Part shown: positions 7,444 to 17,532 of the stretch, in pieces
Position numbering within the stretch: the first letter of the stretch is position 1
Layout: each line of letters starts with the position of its first letter
NCBI GenBank assembly: GCA_023511795.1
Contig: JAIMAU010000014.1
Location: forward strand, 1 to 55,404
DNA: 55,404 bases
Reading direction: 5' to 3'
DNA from: Armatimonadota bacterium
Lineage (GTDB): Bacteria > Armatimonadota > UBA5829 > DTJY01
The notes under the pieces: model-generated
What the model was told of the DNA's origin: nothing
What the model saw: only the letters and a program-made list of their open reading frames with translations
The model's database searches: none
Translations under genes and position numbers: made by a program

Positions 7444-10400
7444 CAATTGACTACCTCCAGGAGCGCTTTTACTGCCGCTAGGATTTGGGTGTCCGTGAAA
7501 TGTTGAAGCTGGATTGCCCTTGCCGGACACTCAGCCGCGCAACTTCCACACCCCATGCACATCGCCGCTTGAATCTCTACGCGATTCTTGCCGTTGTTTG
7601 GGCTCACAGCAGGCGCGCCGTATGGACATATTCTCACGCAAGTAAGGCACGAAACACACTTTCTAACATCTACAACGCTAACCTGTCCGCCAACTACCAT
7701 AGTTGGCTTGCTTAGAATCGTTGCCGCTCTTCCAGCGGCCGCGAGTGCTTGCTGGATGTTCTCCGCAGTGGTCTTTGGAGAATGAGCGCTACCTGCTAAG
7801 AAGATGCCTTCAGAAGCAAAGTCTACGGGCCTCAGCTTCACATGGGCTTCGTGGAAAAAGCCGTCCTCATTTAACGGAACCTTTGCCATCTTCGAGATTT
7901 CCTTGTTGTCGGTCGCAGGAGAAATTCCCACAGAAAGCACCAGAAGATCAACTTCTTGGCTTACTTTGATTCCAAGTTCTGGTTCGATAAAACTTAGGAC
8001 CACTGGTTTTCCGCTTGAAACTGAGACCTGGGGTGCGTTCTCAGGTTCATACTTTACAAAAACAACGCCGAGTTCCCGTGCTTTTTGGTAAAGGAGCTCG
8101 TTAGTGCCATATGTTCGCATATCTCGATACAAAACAACTATTGAAGCACTTGGATATTTTTCCTTAAGAAGAATTGCATTCTTAACGGCTTCCGTACAGC
8201 AGAAACGACTGCAGAAAGGTCTCTCCTCGGTGCGAGAACCGACGCACTGAATCATCGCGATGGATGGATTCTCCGGCAGGTTGAGCGCATCTTTATGAAG
8301 TGCCATCTGAAGTTCACGCTGTGTTATTATGCGCGAATCTTCACCATAGCAGTACTCCTTTGGCACATACTCGATTCCACCTGTAGCGATTATGAGCACA
8401 CCATGGCTAACCATCTTCACGCCAGATGGGGTATTTAGCTCACTCTTGAAGTTTCCAATATGCCCCTCCAGCTTTGCCAGGCGACTTTCTGTGTAAACTG
8501 AGATAAGCGGATGGCTTGTTGCCGCCGAAACTAGCTTTTCAAGGAGTTCACGATTGTTAGAAGATTTAAGTCTTCCGCCCAGCTCCGCGCATTTTTCAAC
8601 AAGGTGCACTTGGAAGCCTTGCTTTGCAAGTGAAAGCGCAGTGGTCATTCCGCTAGGGCCGCCGCCGAGAACGAGGGCAGATTGGACAACCGGCAGTTCT
8701 TCGGTAAGGAGTGGGCGAAGTCTGGAGGCGCGGCCGACCGCCATGCGAAGCAGGTCAATCGCTTTTTCTGTTGCCGCGGTTGGATTATTTGAATGCACCC
8801 ATGAGCATTGGTCTCGGATGTTCGCCATATCAACAAGGAACGGATTCAGCCCACATTCTCGGACGGTTTCGCGGAAAAGCGCCTCGTGGGTTCTCGGCGT
8901 ACAAGACGCCACTACCAGTCTATTCAAGCGATGTTTGGCAATGATTTCCTTTATTCTCTCTTGAGTATTATCAGCGCAGGCGTACATTTGAGCTTCGGCA
9001 TATTCCACGCCTGGCATATTTTTCGCAGTCTCAACGACTTTCTCTACATCCACAACGGAGGCGATATTGATGCCGCAATTGCAAACAAAAACCCCAATCC
9101 TCGGTGGTTCATCGCTTACATCGCGCTCCCTCGGGTACTTCTTTTCAACAATCATTGAGCCCCGGGAAGAAGCTAGTATTTCCATTGCCGCTGCTGCCGC
9201 CGCACTGCCTTGGACTACAGTCTCTGGAATATCCTTTGGTTCTTGAAAAGCTCCAGCTACCAGAACTCCCGGTCTAGAGGTTAGAATAGGGGCATAGTCA
9301 TCAGTTGCACAGAATCCACATTCGCTAAGTTCAACGCCGGCAGACTTTGCTAAATCCAAGGCGGCCTGGCTTGGGCGAATGCCCGTAGAAAGAACCACCA
9401 TGTCGAATACTTCATCTACCGGCTTTCCATTTTCAATATAATTTAGCCGCAAGTCGTGTGTCTGGGGTATATCAACCAATCTTGAAACTTGGCTGCGAAT
9501 AAAGCGCACTCCTAGGGCTTTGGCTCGTTCGTAGTAGCGATCAAAATCCTTGCCGAAAGCTCGCATGTCGGTGTAGAAGATTGACACTTCTATGTCCGGA
9601 GTATGAGCCTTTGCGCCAACGGCCTCTTTGATTGCTGCCATACAGCAGACCGAGGAACAGTAGGGATTACCCTTCACCACATCCCTTGAGCCAACGCACT
9701 GGATGAATGCAAGCTTTTTTACCTCGTGACCATCATATGGCCTGATTATGTGGCCTCTGAATGGGCCGCTGGCAGATAATATTCGCTCAAACTGAATATT
9801 GTTGACAACATTTGGATAGCGGCCGAAACCGAATTCGCCGCGCAATCGTGCGTCAAACTCCTCATAACCTGGCGCAAGAATTACTGCACCAACGTTTATC
9901 TCCCTGACACTATCCTGCATTTCATGGTCAATTGCTTTCGGCTGACAAGCCTTCACGCATTCCATGCATTCACAGCAGACAGCACAGGCAAGACATCGCT
10001 TAGCCTCCGCCATTGCCTGCTCTGGGGTATAGGTTTTATTATGCTCAGGCATGATTCTAGTACTTTTTTGCTTTCGACCCTGGCGGCGGTGGAGCTCCTC
10101 GAGTTCGAAATACTCTTCTTCGGTCCAACTGCGGCTTTCTGGCTCTCGTCCATCCGCTAGGTCTTGGCCTTGGATGTAGCGATGTATTGATTCGGCTGCG
10201 CGTTGTCCAGCCGCAACCGCCTCACTTAGAGTTCCAGCGCCGGCAACAACATCGCCACCCGCGAATACGCCAGGGACATTGGTGGCCAATGTTATCGGGT
10301 CAACACTCAGCAGTCCCCATTTGTTCGTTTGAAGAGCCAAATCCTCACAAAATCCTAGGTCGGGAACCTGTCCGGTAGCGAGAATTGCTTCATCACATTC

Positions 10401-11867
10401 GATAATATGTTCAGAGCCTTCTATCGGCTCGGGTCTCCCTCGCCCAGAGGCGTCCTTCTCCTCCGAAAGCTTCATCTTAAGACATTCTATTCCGATTAGC
10501 TTGCCATCTTTGCCAATGAATCGCTTTGGATTTGTAAGGAAAATGAACTTGACGCCTTCTGAGATTGCCTCATCGACCTCAACAGGGTCAGCTGGCATCT
10601 CCTTTTTCGTCCTGCGGTAGAGAATAGTAACTTCTTTTGCGCCCAGGCGAATTGCGGTGCGTGCAATATCCATAGCGGCATTTCCAGCACCTATAACCAT
10701 GACGCGCTCGCCGATTTGCACGGTCTCACCAAGGTTTACCTTTCGAATAAACTCAATTCCCGGGCGCACACCCGTGAGATTTTCCCCATCAATGCCAAGT
10801 CCGGCGCTCTTTTGAGCTCCAACTGCTACAAATACGCACTTATAGCCGTCGCTAAACAAATCATTAATCGAGATATCTCTTCCTACTTCAACGTTGCACT
10901 TGAGCTCAACTCCAAGGTCGAGAATCTGGTTTATTTCAGCCTCAAGGACGTTCCTTGGAAGTCGGAAATCGGGTATGCCTACACGCATCATACCGCCAGG
11001 CACGGGAAGCGCTTCGAATATAGTAACTTTGTAGCCTTTCCGAACCAGCCAATCCGCCGCCGCCAATCCTGCCGGACCCGAACCAACGATGGCTATCTTG
11101 CCATCAGCTTCTGCCTTAGATTCGCCTAGTTGCTTTGCGTTTCCATTTCCTTTGGCAGGACTTTGCTCCAAAGCAAAGCGTTTCAGAGCACGGATTGACA
11201 ACGACTCGCCATAACGGCCTTGCTGGCAAGCGCTCTCGCATGGGCGGTGGCAAACATATCCACATATTAATGGAAGAGGGTTGTCTCTTCTTATGATTTC
11301 AGCTGCCTCTGCAAACTTGCCCTGTACAATGAGTGCAACATATGCTTGAGCGTTTTGCCCAATGGGACAAGCTGAAACGCACGGCGCTTTTCGACGTTTC
11401 TCAATTACGTAGGCATTTGGAACAGCCTGTGGGGAAACCTTATGAATGGCAGTTGTTGTTGAAAGGCCGCAGTTAAAATCATCCGGTACCCTAACAGGAC
11501 ATACTTTCTCGCAATCGCCGCAGGCATTACATTTGCTTACATCCACATATCTCGCCTTCTGCCGTATCTTTGCGCGGAACCTTCCAGGCTCACCTTGCAA
11601 TTCTTCGACTTGAGCCTGGGTTATTATCTCGATATTTAAGTTCCGCATGCACTCAACTAGCTTCGGCGATAGTATACAGGTTGCGCAGTCTCCCGTAGGG
11701 AACGTTTTGTCAAGCTGTGCCATTTTGCCGCCAATCGAGGGCGAATTCTCAATCAAATATACTTTGAACCCCGAATTGGCAAGGTCAAGTGCGGCTTGAA
11801 TCCCAGCGATTCCTGCGCCGCAGACCATAACTGCCCCTATCATTTCGTCATTTCTATCTTTACTCAT
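7443..11867 (-). CDS. hdrA: giant HdrA: HdrA with embedded GltD-like oxidoreductase and a second HdrA half
   Basis: The 1474-residue protein has an unusual order of modules. Residues 1-140 are an HdrA FAD start (GAGIAGIQAALDLA, GKMAQLDKTFPTGDCATC) and the ferredoxin motif CNACGDCEKVCP. About 160-250 is a GltD iron-sulfur domain (CVSACPIGQNAQAYV, then CGYVCHRPCESACQ). About 255-590 is a GltD-type NAD(P)H oxidoreductase with FAD site IVGSGPAGLAAADW and NADPH site VIGAGNAAMDIA. Around 620-910 HdrA resumes, with CLACAVCCECMECVKAC and NPYCSSVCCMAAIKEAV. A second HdrA-like half starts at about 915 (CNCGINIA, LVLGGGPSGMTTALSLA), and the C-terminus has two 4Fe-4S motifs (CVSCLTCVRICP, CMGCGSCAAECP). 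HdrA is the flavin-bifurcating centre of Hdr complexes. The ATG at 11867 is preferred to a TTG six codons upstream. The Sec position known in some HdrA proteins is Cys here. Confidence 0.93.
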   Translation of the reverse strand: MSKDRNDEMIGAVMVCGAGIAGIQAALDLANSGFKVYLIENSPSIGGKMAQLDKTFPTGDCATCILSPKLVECMRNLNIEIITQAQVEELQGEPGRFRAKIRQKARYVDVSKCNACGDCEKVCPVRVPDDFNCGLSTTTAIHKVSPQAVPNAYVIEKRRKAPCVSACPIGQNAQAYVALIVQGKFAEAAEIIRRDNPLPLICGYVCHRPCESACQQGRYGESLSIRALKRFALEQSPAKGNGNAKQLGESKAEADGKIAIVGSGPAGLAAADWLVRKGYKVTIFEALPVPGGMMRVGIPDFRLPRNVLEAEINQILDLGVELKCNVEVGRDISINDLFSDGYKCVFVAVGAQKSAGLGIDGENLTGVRPGIEFIRKVNLGETVQIGERVMVIGAGNAAMDIARTAIRLGAKEVTILYRRTKKEMPADPVEVDEAISEGVKFIFLTNPKRFIGKDGKLIGIECLKMKLSEEKDASGRGRPEPIEGSEHIIECDEAILATGQVPDLGFCEDLALQTNKWGLLSVDPITLATNVPGVFAGGDVVAGAGTLSEAVAAGQRAAESIHRYIQGQDLADGREPESRSWTEEEYFELEELHRRQGRKQKSTRIMPEHNKTYTPEQAMAEAKRCLACAVCCECMECVKACQPKAIDHEMQDSVREINVGAVILAPGYEEFDARLRGEFGFGRYPNVVNNIQFERILSASGPFRGHIIRPYDGHEVKKLAFIQCVGSRDVVKGNPYCSSVCCMAAIKEAVGAKAHTPDIEVSIFYTDMRAFGKDFDRYYERAKALGVRFIRSQVSRLVDIPQTHDLRLNYIENGKPVDEVFDMVVLSTGIRPSQAALDLAKSAGVELSECGFCATDDYAPILTSRPGVLVAGAFQEPKDIPETVVQGSAAAAAAMEILASSRGSMIVEKKYPRERDVSDEPPRIGVFVCNCGINIASVVDVEKVVETAKNMPGVEYAEAQMYACADNTQERIKEIIAKHRLNRLVVASCTPRTHEALFRETVRECGLNPFLVDMANIRDQCSWVHSNNPTAATEKAIDLLRMAVGRASRLRPLLTEELPVVQSALVLGGGPSGMTTALSLAKQGFQVHLVEKCAELGGRLKSSNNRELLEKLVSAATSHPLISVYTESRLAKLEGHIGNFKSELNTPSGVKMVSHGVLIIATGGIEYVPKEYCYGEDSRIITQRELQMALHKDALNLPENPSIAMIQCVGSRTEERPFCSRFCCTEAVKNAILLKEKYPSASIVVLYRDMRTYGTNELLYQKARELGVVFVKYEPENAPQVSVSSGKPVVLSFIEPELGIKVSQEVDLLVLSVGISPATDNKEISKMAKVPLNEDGFFHEAHVKLRPVDFASEGIFLAGSAHSPKTTAENIQQALAAAGRAATILSKPTMVVGGQVSVVDVRKCVSCLTCVRICPYGAPAVSPNNGKNRVEIQAAMCMGCGSCAAECPARAIQLQHFTDTQILAAVKALLEVVN

Positions 11868-11907
11868 CGCTGTACCTAGTAACAACTGAATAAATAAAAT
11901 CTCTCCG

Positions 11908-12756
11908 TCAGCAAAACTGCAAAACTTTTGTTGGGTCCGTCATCAGCTTCCCGATGCCCAATTCCTCATTTGAAAGCCCCAACGCCAACCCAAGTAGCTG
12001 GGTAAAGTAAAAAACTGGGAGGTTGAACTTTTCCTCAATATCCAGCTGCCTGAGGTCGAGATTTGTTTGGCAAAGGGGGCAAGCAACCGCGATGCAATTC
12101 GCGCCGCTTTCACTCGCCATTTTGAGAATTTCGCTACACAATCGTTTGACTGTTTCCACTCTTGTGATTGAGAAGCTTGCCCCGCAGCATTCGGTCTTAT
12201 ATGGCCATTCGATGGTTTCGGCGCCCACTGCCTCTAGAAGCTCCTCCATTAAATGAGGATCTTCAGGTTCGTCGGCAATGCTCAACTCTGGTGGTCGAGT
12301 AAGAAGGCATCCGTAATAGCAAGCTACCTTCAATCCCTTCAAAGGTCGGACAACTAAATCGCGAATTTCATCAGCGCCAACATCTTTTATCAAAACCTCC
12401 AACAGATGGCGCACCTTGACCCCGCCGGAGTATTCCTGGCCGATAATCGAAGCGACTTCCGAACGCAGTTTCTCATCTTTTGCAAGTGCATAATTAGCCG
12501 AAGCCAGACGTCCATAGCACGAAGCACAGCACACAACCACATCACGACCTGCTTTCTCTGCTGCTAATAGGTTTCGAGCTGGCAGTGCCGCCGCAAGAAT
12601 AGCATCGGTGGAGTGTGCTGGAGTGGAGCCACAGCAAGTCCAATCAGGAATTTCCTCCAACTCGATTGCGAGGGCCTTTGCCACAGCATGCACGGACATG
12701 CCAAAATCGCGAGCTGTTGATTCTAGAGAACATCCGGGAAAGAAGGAATATTTCAC
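11908..12756 (-). CDS. hdrB: heterodisulfide reductase subunit B
   Basis: The 282-residue protein contains both copies of the CCG domain that builds the two noncubane [4Fe-4S] clusters of HdrB. The first copy is FFPGCSLES, DWTCCGSTPAH and VVCCASCYGR; the second is CYYGCLLTRP, KTECCGASFS and ACPLCQTNLD. The gene begins with a GTG whose last two bases and following A form the TGA of hdrC, so the two are translationally coupled. In a MetVF-Hdr complex HdrB would receive electrons from HdrC. What it reduces in an organism without coenzyme M/B is unknown; it may be only a relay or may act on another disulfide. Confidence 0.93.
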   Translation of the reverse strand: MKYSFFPGCSLESTARDFGMSVHAVAKALAIELEEIPDWTCCGSTPAHSTDAILAAALPARNLLAAEKAGRDVVVCCASCYGRLASANYALAKDEKLRSEVASIIGQEYSGGVKVRHLLEVLIKDVGADEIRDLVVRPLKGLKVACYYGCLLTRPPELSIADEPEDPHLMEELLEAVGAETIEWPYKTECCGASFSITRVETVKRLCSEILKMASESGANCIAVACPLCQTNLDLRQLDIEEKFNLPVFYFTQLLGLALGLSNEELGIGKLMTDPTKVLQFC

Positions 12757-13313
12757 CTCTGCTCCCTCCTTCCAAAAACTCGGTTAAATATTGTTCTTAC
12801 TGACTTGCGCCCTGCGGTGCGTGGAGGAAATAGATTAAACTTTCCTTTTCTCAGCATTGCAGGTAGTTTCGTCAAATCGGTAAACAGGTCGCCCGAACGC
12901 AACTTATATATTGCCATGAGCATAAAATCATAGGTTCGCCCAAAGCGCTTGATTGACGAAAGCATTGCTTCATTGAATATCTTTACTCGCCTGAGTTCGC
13001 CAGGTGCATCCAGTGCCATTTCCCTAAGTCTGTCAACCATTGCTGGGGTATTGACTTGCATAGGGCACCGAGAAAAACAAGTTTGGCAGGAAACGCACAC
13101 CCAAATTGCCTTGGAGCTCATCAATTCTTTTTCAAGACCGAGAATTGCCATGCGATTTAATTGATGCGGGAGGAAATCGGTCTCTTCACGCATGGTGCAT
13201 CCCGATGAGCATCGAGCGCACTGAAGGCATGCTGTTAGGCGAAACTCCCCATTTGGGTCCAACTTTTGCAAATATTCTATATCAACCTTGTTCCCTATGA
13301 TTCTGCTACTCAC
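12753..13313 (-). CDS. hdrC: heterodisulfide reductase subunit C
   Basis: The 186-residue iron-sulfur protein has two ferredoxin-type motifs, TACLQCARCSSGCTM near residue 28 and VCVSCQTCFSRCPMQV near residue 72, followed by a helical tail. HdrC passes electrons between HdrA and HdrB. It starts with a GTG at 13313 that overlaps the last codons of the upstream GATase gene by eight bases, and ends in a GTGA overlap with hdrB. The tight packing shows that the glutamate synthase genes and the hdr genes belong to one transcript. Confidence 0.93.
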   Translation of the reverse strand: MSSRIIGNKVDIEYLQKLDPNGEFRLTACLQCARCSSGCTMREETDFLPHQLNRMAILGLEKELMSSKAIWVCVSCQTCFSRCPMQVNTPAMVDRLREMALDAPGELRRVKIFNEAMLSSIKRFGRTYDFMLMAIYKLRSGDLFTDLTKLPAMLRKGKFNLFPPRTAGRKSVRTIFNRVFGRREQR

Positions 13314-15927
13314 CTAAGTCCTCATACAACTCTTCTTTGGCTGATTCACCAGCCGCCTTCTGTTTTATAGGAGCAACCTTCCGATAAACCTCTTCCGGCT
13401 CTCGCAACTCTCCATCAACTGTTAGCAAGCGTGTGATTGGGATATCGAAGAGTAGTTCGTTCTCTTCGAGATACGGCAAAATAAGCTTCCAATCTGCCCC
13501 CGTGAGGTCTTGAAACTCGCCGCCGTTGAGCTGCTCTTCATCCAAAAGCCTATATGGGTCTCGGACATAAATAGCACCGCCAGATGCCAGCGAGAAAAGA
13601 TTCGAACCGGGGTAGGGCGTATCGAGGTCGACAATTTGCCCTTCGTCGTCAAACCGCACTCCGTTTAGTATTACAAAGCCGCCATCCTTCAGCGGATCGC
13701 CGGCCATAAATGATTCTGCAAGAAAGTCAAGGCATGTCCCGTTGATTACCGCTTTCGGACGGCCAACCGCGTTAATTAAAGGGCGTCCTGCGGCATTTCC
13801 CTTTACAAAGACCTTTCCACCTTTAGCACCATACATGAACGTTTGGCCAACGTCTCCGTGTATGACCAGCTTTCCTTCTTTTAGTATTTGGGCAACTTGG
13901 TCTTGGGCGTTTCCATGAACGATTACAGTGGCGCCGTCGAGTCCTGAGGCGAGATAGTCGCCAGTACTTCCGTATGCATCTATCACTACATCATGGGAGT
14001 TGGGGCCAAGCCCGCAACCCAGGAATCTTTGGCCGGTATAGCCATGGCATATGAATCTTTTCCAACCCAGCTCGTACGCTTGCACAACCAGCCTGGCATC
14101 GCATCCGTTGCCCTCTGGTGGAAAACCTTTGGCATTTAAGACAAGAATTTCTTCGGGTCCAATTGGCGCCCTCAAAGCGAATCGAGATTCCCAACCTATC
14201 TTTGCATACCTTGAAGTTTCATTTTCTGTTATCGAAGGAACGCCTTCGAGCACACTAGTTAGCGTTTCATGCAAAAGTTCGAGGATTGTTGAGCGCTTGT
14301 TGTTGCCGGTAGGGTAGCGACGATCGATAAGGAGGGTGATGCCGTTTATTGCCGCTTCGCGCTCGGCATCCGTGAGCGTCCTAGATAAAATTCCAAAGCA
14401 CATACTCTTAAGGGTCTCAAGCCCAACTTCTGGAGCTGCAGCCATTCCTATTTTGTAAAGCGCTGTTCCTGATTTTTCTGCCAACAACTCCGGCAATTCT
14501 TTAGCAGGCTTGCAATTTGAAACGTGCAACTTGCAATTTGGCCTAATACCCGGCTTAACAGTCCTCGGCCTGCCGAATTTGTCCGTGCATGTCAGGGAAC
14601 GGCCGCCATTGCCATTTCTTTTAACCGTGAAAATGAATGCACCGCCATCGGTATAGCTCCCGCCGCGCGCATTCCAATAATCGTCGGCAAAGGAGCAAAA
14701 GCGGCTGTCCTCCGATGCAAGACTACGAAGAGTAGCGTCAATTGCTTGCTTTTCTGAGCATATTAAGCCGATTTGCACCTCACCGTCCTGCAGTGCGAAT
14801 ACCTGGGGCCGAAGCATTGCAGTGTCGGTTATGCCAAGAAGCTGATATGCATCGTTTTGAACGTCATTTCGTGCGATGATGAAAAACCACGGTCCATCGG
14901 GGGAGCCATGAATGTGGCTTGCTTGGATGGCACGATAGACTTCTTGTTTCTCCTTTGGGAGCATATCGAAGTCCCGCTCAACAGTTGGCGCAAGTCCTTC
15001 TATAACGTATTCCAGAGGATACTTGTAAACTCTACTCCAGAGGTCGAAGACCTGAATGGAAACTTCGGTGTCGGTCAGGAATAGCGGCCGTATATTTCGC
15101 TGGGCAAGGTATTCGGTAACCGAGTAATAATTTGCAAAATCGCCATTGTGCACAAGCGCCTCGTGCATTCCGCAGAACGGGTGAGCCCCACCTGGATGCC
15201 ACACGCGCCCTCTAGTTGGATAACGTTGGTGAGCAATCCAAACATGCGCACGCAGGTCGTGAAGCTTATAGTACTCCACAATTTGCTCGGCATATCCGAC
15301 AATCTTAAGAATGAGCATATCGCGCCCGTGTGAAAGCACGAAAGCTTGCTTATCTCCTAGGGACGCGTAATACTTTGAGTTCAGCTGGAAAGTGTTTTGG
15401 TAAACAAATTCGTCCTCCAACTCTCGCTCAGGTACGCCAGCAAGCCCACGGGCATCGGCGAATTTCTTGAGAACGTCTTTCTTGGGACGCACGAAATATC
15501 TTCTCACTTCCGGCGGGCGGATTTCCAACCCTTCGATATCGCGATAGTCATCAATATGGTCAAGAGTCTCAGCATGATGAACGTCGAATACACTGGTGAT
15601 AAAGTCAGCCTCCACATTTGCAAGGGCTGACGGCTCTAGGAGAGCAATATGGAGACAATAATCGTTTTTCAGAATCTCTGGCGGCACTCCCATTTGATTT
15701 GAATCAAGCCCCACAGCCGCAATACCGCCGCCCTTGCCATTTCCGCGGTTATGCATTTGGACAGACGGAGCATAGATATGCCTGCCGCTAACTGGAATAC
15801 TACATGCAAAACCGGTAACGCCGCACCCGCCTTCTTCTTCGGCTCGCACCAATGTACCAGGCTTCCAGTCTTTCATCATCCAACTTCGGCTTTCGATTAT
15901 CTTTTGTGCAAGGTCACTCATTTCCAT
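13306..15927 (-). CDS. glutamate synthase-type protein: class II glutamine amidotransferase fused to GXGXG domain
   Basis: The 873-residue protein begins with a propeptide of about 35 residues and then EEGGCGVTGFAC. The Cys after GG is the expected N-terminal nucleophile of a class II (Ntn) glutaminase, to be exposed by processing. HNRGNGKGGG, AHQRYPTRGRVWHPGGAHPF and ALVHNGDFANY complete the GATase domain (about 35-430). The last 250 residues are the right-handed helix of a GXGXG domain, with GYTGQRFLGCGLGPNS, VIHGDVGQTFMYGAKGG and VKGNAAGR. In ordinary GltB these flank the FMN domain in one chain; here the FMN domain is in the gene just upstream. The start (ATG 15927) has only a weak ribosome binding site. 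It ends inside the start of hdrC. Confidence 0.88.
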   Translation of the reverse strand: MEMSDLAQKIIESRSWMMKDWKPGTLVRAEEEGGCGVTGFACSIPVSGRHIYAPSVQMHNRGNGKGGGIAAVGLDSNQMGVPPEILKNDYCLHIALLEPSALANVEADFITSVFDVHHAETLDHIDDYRDIEGLEIRPPEVRRYFVRPKKDVLKKFADARGLAGVPERELEDEFVYQNTFQLNSKYYASLGDKQAFVLSHGRDMLILKIVGYAEQIVEYYKLHDLRAHVWIAHQRYPTRGRVWHPGGAHPFCGMHEALVHNGDFANYYSVTEYLAQRNIRPLFLTDTEVSIQVFDLWSRVYKYPLEYVIEGLAPTVERDFDMLPKEKQEVYRAIQASHIHGSPDGPWFFIIARNDVQNDAYQLLGITDTAMLRPQVFALQDGEVQIGLICSEKQAIDATLRSLASEDSRFCSFADDYWNARGGSYTDGGAFIFTVKRNGNGGRSLTCTDKFGRPRTVKPGIRPNCKLHVSNCKPAKELPELLAEKSGTALYKIGMAAAPEVGLETLKSMCFGILSRTLTDAEREAAINGITLLIDRRYPTGNNKRSTILELLHETLTSVLEGVPSITENETSRYAKIGWESRFALRAPIGPEEILVLNAKGFPPEGNGCDARLVVQAYELGWKRFICHGYTGQRFLGCGLGPNSHDVVIDAYGSTGDYLASGLDGATVIVHGNAQDQVAQILKEGKLVIHGDVGQTFMYGAKGGKVFVKGNAAGRPLINAVGRPKAVINGTCLDFLAESFMAGDPLKDGGFVILNGVRFDDEGQIVDLDTPYPGSNLFSLASGGAIYVRDPYRLLDEEQLNGGEFQDLTGADWKLILPYLEENELLFDIPITRLLTVDGELREPEEVYRKVAPIKQKAAGESAKEELYEDLGE

Positions 15928-15959
15928 CAATCATCCAAAATAAACGTCCAAACTTTCAG

Positions 15960-17507
15960 TTACTCATCGCTTGTTATGTAATCTTCATGCTTTAGCAGGT
16001 CCCATCGACCTCGAAGTTCTTTAACATCACGCATGCCAAAACGGCTGAGTATGTCTACTAACTGCTCACGCCAAGCGTTAAGCATGTTCACAATACGTTG
16101 TGTTGCCCAATCAATTGTCATTTTTGAAACCATCTCGGGGTCTGTAGTAGCAATTCCGCGGGCACACCCTTTGCCGCTCTCGCATTTCCCACAACGAATG
16201 CAACCCATTGCCACCATTTCAGACGTGCCTATAACAACGCCGTCAGCTCCAAGAGCTATTGCTTTTGCCATATCATAAGCCGTCCTAATTCCACCACTTG
16301 CAATTAATGTAACTTCGTCGCGAATACCCTCTTCCAAGAGAAAACGGTGAACCTTAGGGATGGCGTACTCAATCGGCATCGCAATGTTCTTCTTTGCAAT
16401 ATCCGGAGCTGCCCCTGTTCCGCCATAGCTTCCATCAAGGTGGATGATATGCGCTCCAGCATGGTATGATCCAACGGCTACCATATCAACATCAACTGGC
16501 GTTGAGACCTTCACTGACACGAGCGCCCGTGGATTGACGTGCTTAATCCAATCAACATGCTTCTTATGGTCTTCCACCGAATAAACACTGTGGAAAGGAA
16601 ACGGCGAGAAGAGAGAAGTTCCAGGAACCGCCTCCCGCATTGCGGCTACTGCAGGGGTATTCTTATCGCCCAAAAGGTGCCCGCCAAGCCCTGGTTTCGC
16701 GCCCTGGGCATACTTGAACTCAACAATGGGCGCCCATCGGATTGTTTCCTCACGAACACCAAACAAACCAGTCGCCACCTGGGTAATCATGTGATCTCGA
16801 TATGGAAAGATTCTATCTGGATAGCCGCCTTCGCCCGTACAGCTGAACGTATTCCACGCCATTGCTGCTCGAGCCTTAGCCACCATCACATGGGGGCTGA
16901 CGGAGCCAAATGACATACCACCGCCATAGACAGGGATATCAATTACAATGGAAGGCCGCCCATCATTCCGACGGTTTAAAGGAATAGCGGTTGAGATTTC
17001 TGTTGTGTCTATTCTTTGCTCATTCTTAGGAAACTTAAATCTAATCTTATCGAAGCCGCCACCCGAGTTTCCACATTCGTAGTTAAGTTCGCCATCTGGT
17101 GTTCTGCCGGTTTCCGCCATATACCATGTGCTCAGAATCAAATCAGCTGTCCAACGATAATCACCTAGCGCCTTATACATGGGGCTTAATTCGATGCGCA
17201 AGGCACGTTTTGGGCAAAGGTCAACACAATAGCTGCCCTTTGATTTGCATATTTCAGCTGTGCATTTATAATCCAGGGGTTTGATGAAATCAGCATAGCC
17301 AACAGGTTTTACATGAACACCCCTTGGGCAAACTTCGACACACTTCCAGCATTTGATGCATGCCTCGCTTCGCCACACACGATACTTGCCAATCGTATTC
17401 CTGAAGCGGTCCGGCGCAGGCTTAACTTCACGACTTGGAGGCATCTTAATCCCCAAATCGTCGGCATCGCTAGCTTGAATAGCGTTTTTATTTACAACTA
17501 TAGCCAC
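15960..17507 (-). CDS. glutamate synthase FMN-binding domain protein with ferredoxin domain
   Basis: An N-terminal 2x[4Fe-4S]-like region (EACIKCWKCVEVCPRGVHV near residue 48, and CTAEICKSKGSYCVDLCP near 80) precedes a full glutamate synthase alpha/beta barrel. Conserved landmarks are GGGMSFGSVSP, GEGGYPDR, EFKYAQGAKPGLGGHLLG, HLDGSYGGTGAAP and ASGGIRTAYDMAKAIALGAD. The 3Fe-4S ligands are in GCIRCGKCESGKGC. This is the archaeal-type arrangement, in which 2-oxoglutarate is aminated on FMN with electrons from an iron-sulfur partner. I choose the GTG at 17507, which has a GGGGG stretch just upstream. A TTG at 17555 would lie inside the previous gene. All catalytic motifs look intact. Confidence 0.9.
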   Translation of the reverse strand: MAIVVNKNAIQASDADDLGIKMPPSREVKPAPDRFRNTIGKYRVWRSEACIKCWKCVEVCPRGVHVKPVGYADFIKPLDYKCTAEICKSKGSYCVDLCPKRALRIELSPMYKALGDYRWTADLILSTWYMAETGRTPDGELNYECGNSGGGFDKIRFKFPKNEQRIDTTEISTAIPLNRRNDGRPSIVIDIPVYGGGMSFGSVSPHVMVAKARAAMAWNTFSCTGEGGYPDRIFPYRDHMITQVATGLFGVREETIRWAPIVEFKYAQGAKPGLGGHLLGDKNTPAVAAMREAVPGTSLFSPFPFHSVYSVEDHKKHVDWIKHVNPRALVSVKVSTPVDVDMVAVGSYHAGAHIIHLDGSYGGTGAAPDIAKKNIAMPIEYAIPKVHRFLLEEGIRDEVTLIASGGIRTAYDMAKAIALGADGVVIGTSEMVAMGCIRCGKCESGKGCARGIATTDPEMVSKMTIDWATQRIVNMLNAWREQLVDILSRFGMRDVKELRGRWDLLKHEDYITSDE

Positions 17508-17532
17508 GAAAATACCCCCGATAATTTTCCTC

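Noticed and set aside
7443-11867. Selenoprotein HdrA
   Set aside because: The position that is Sec in some HdrA proteins is a Cys codon here, and no in-frame TGA is needed to explain any gene in the window.
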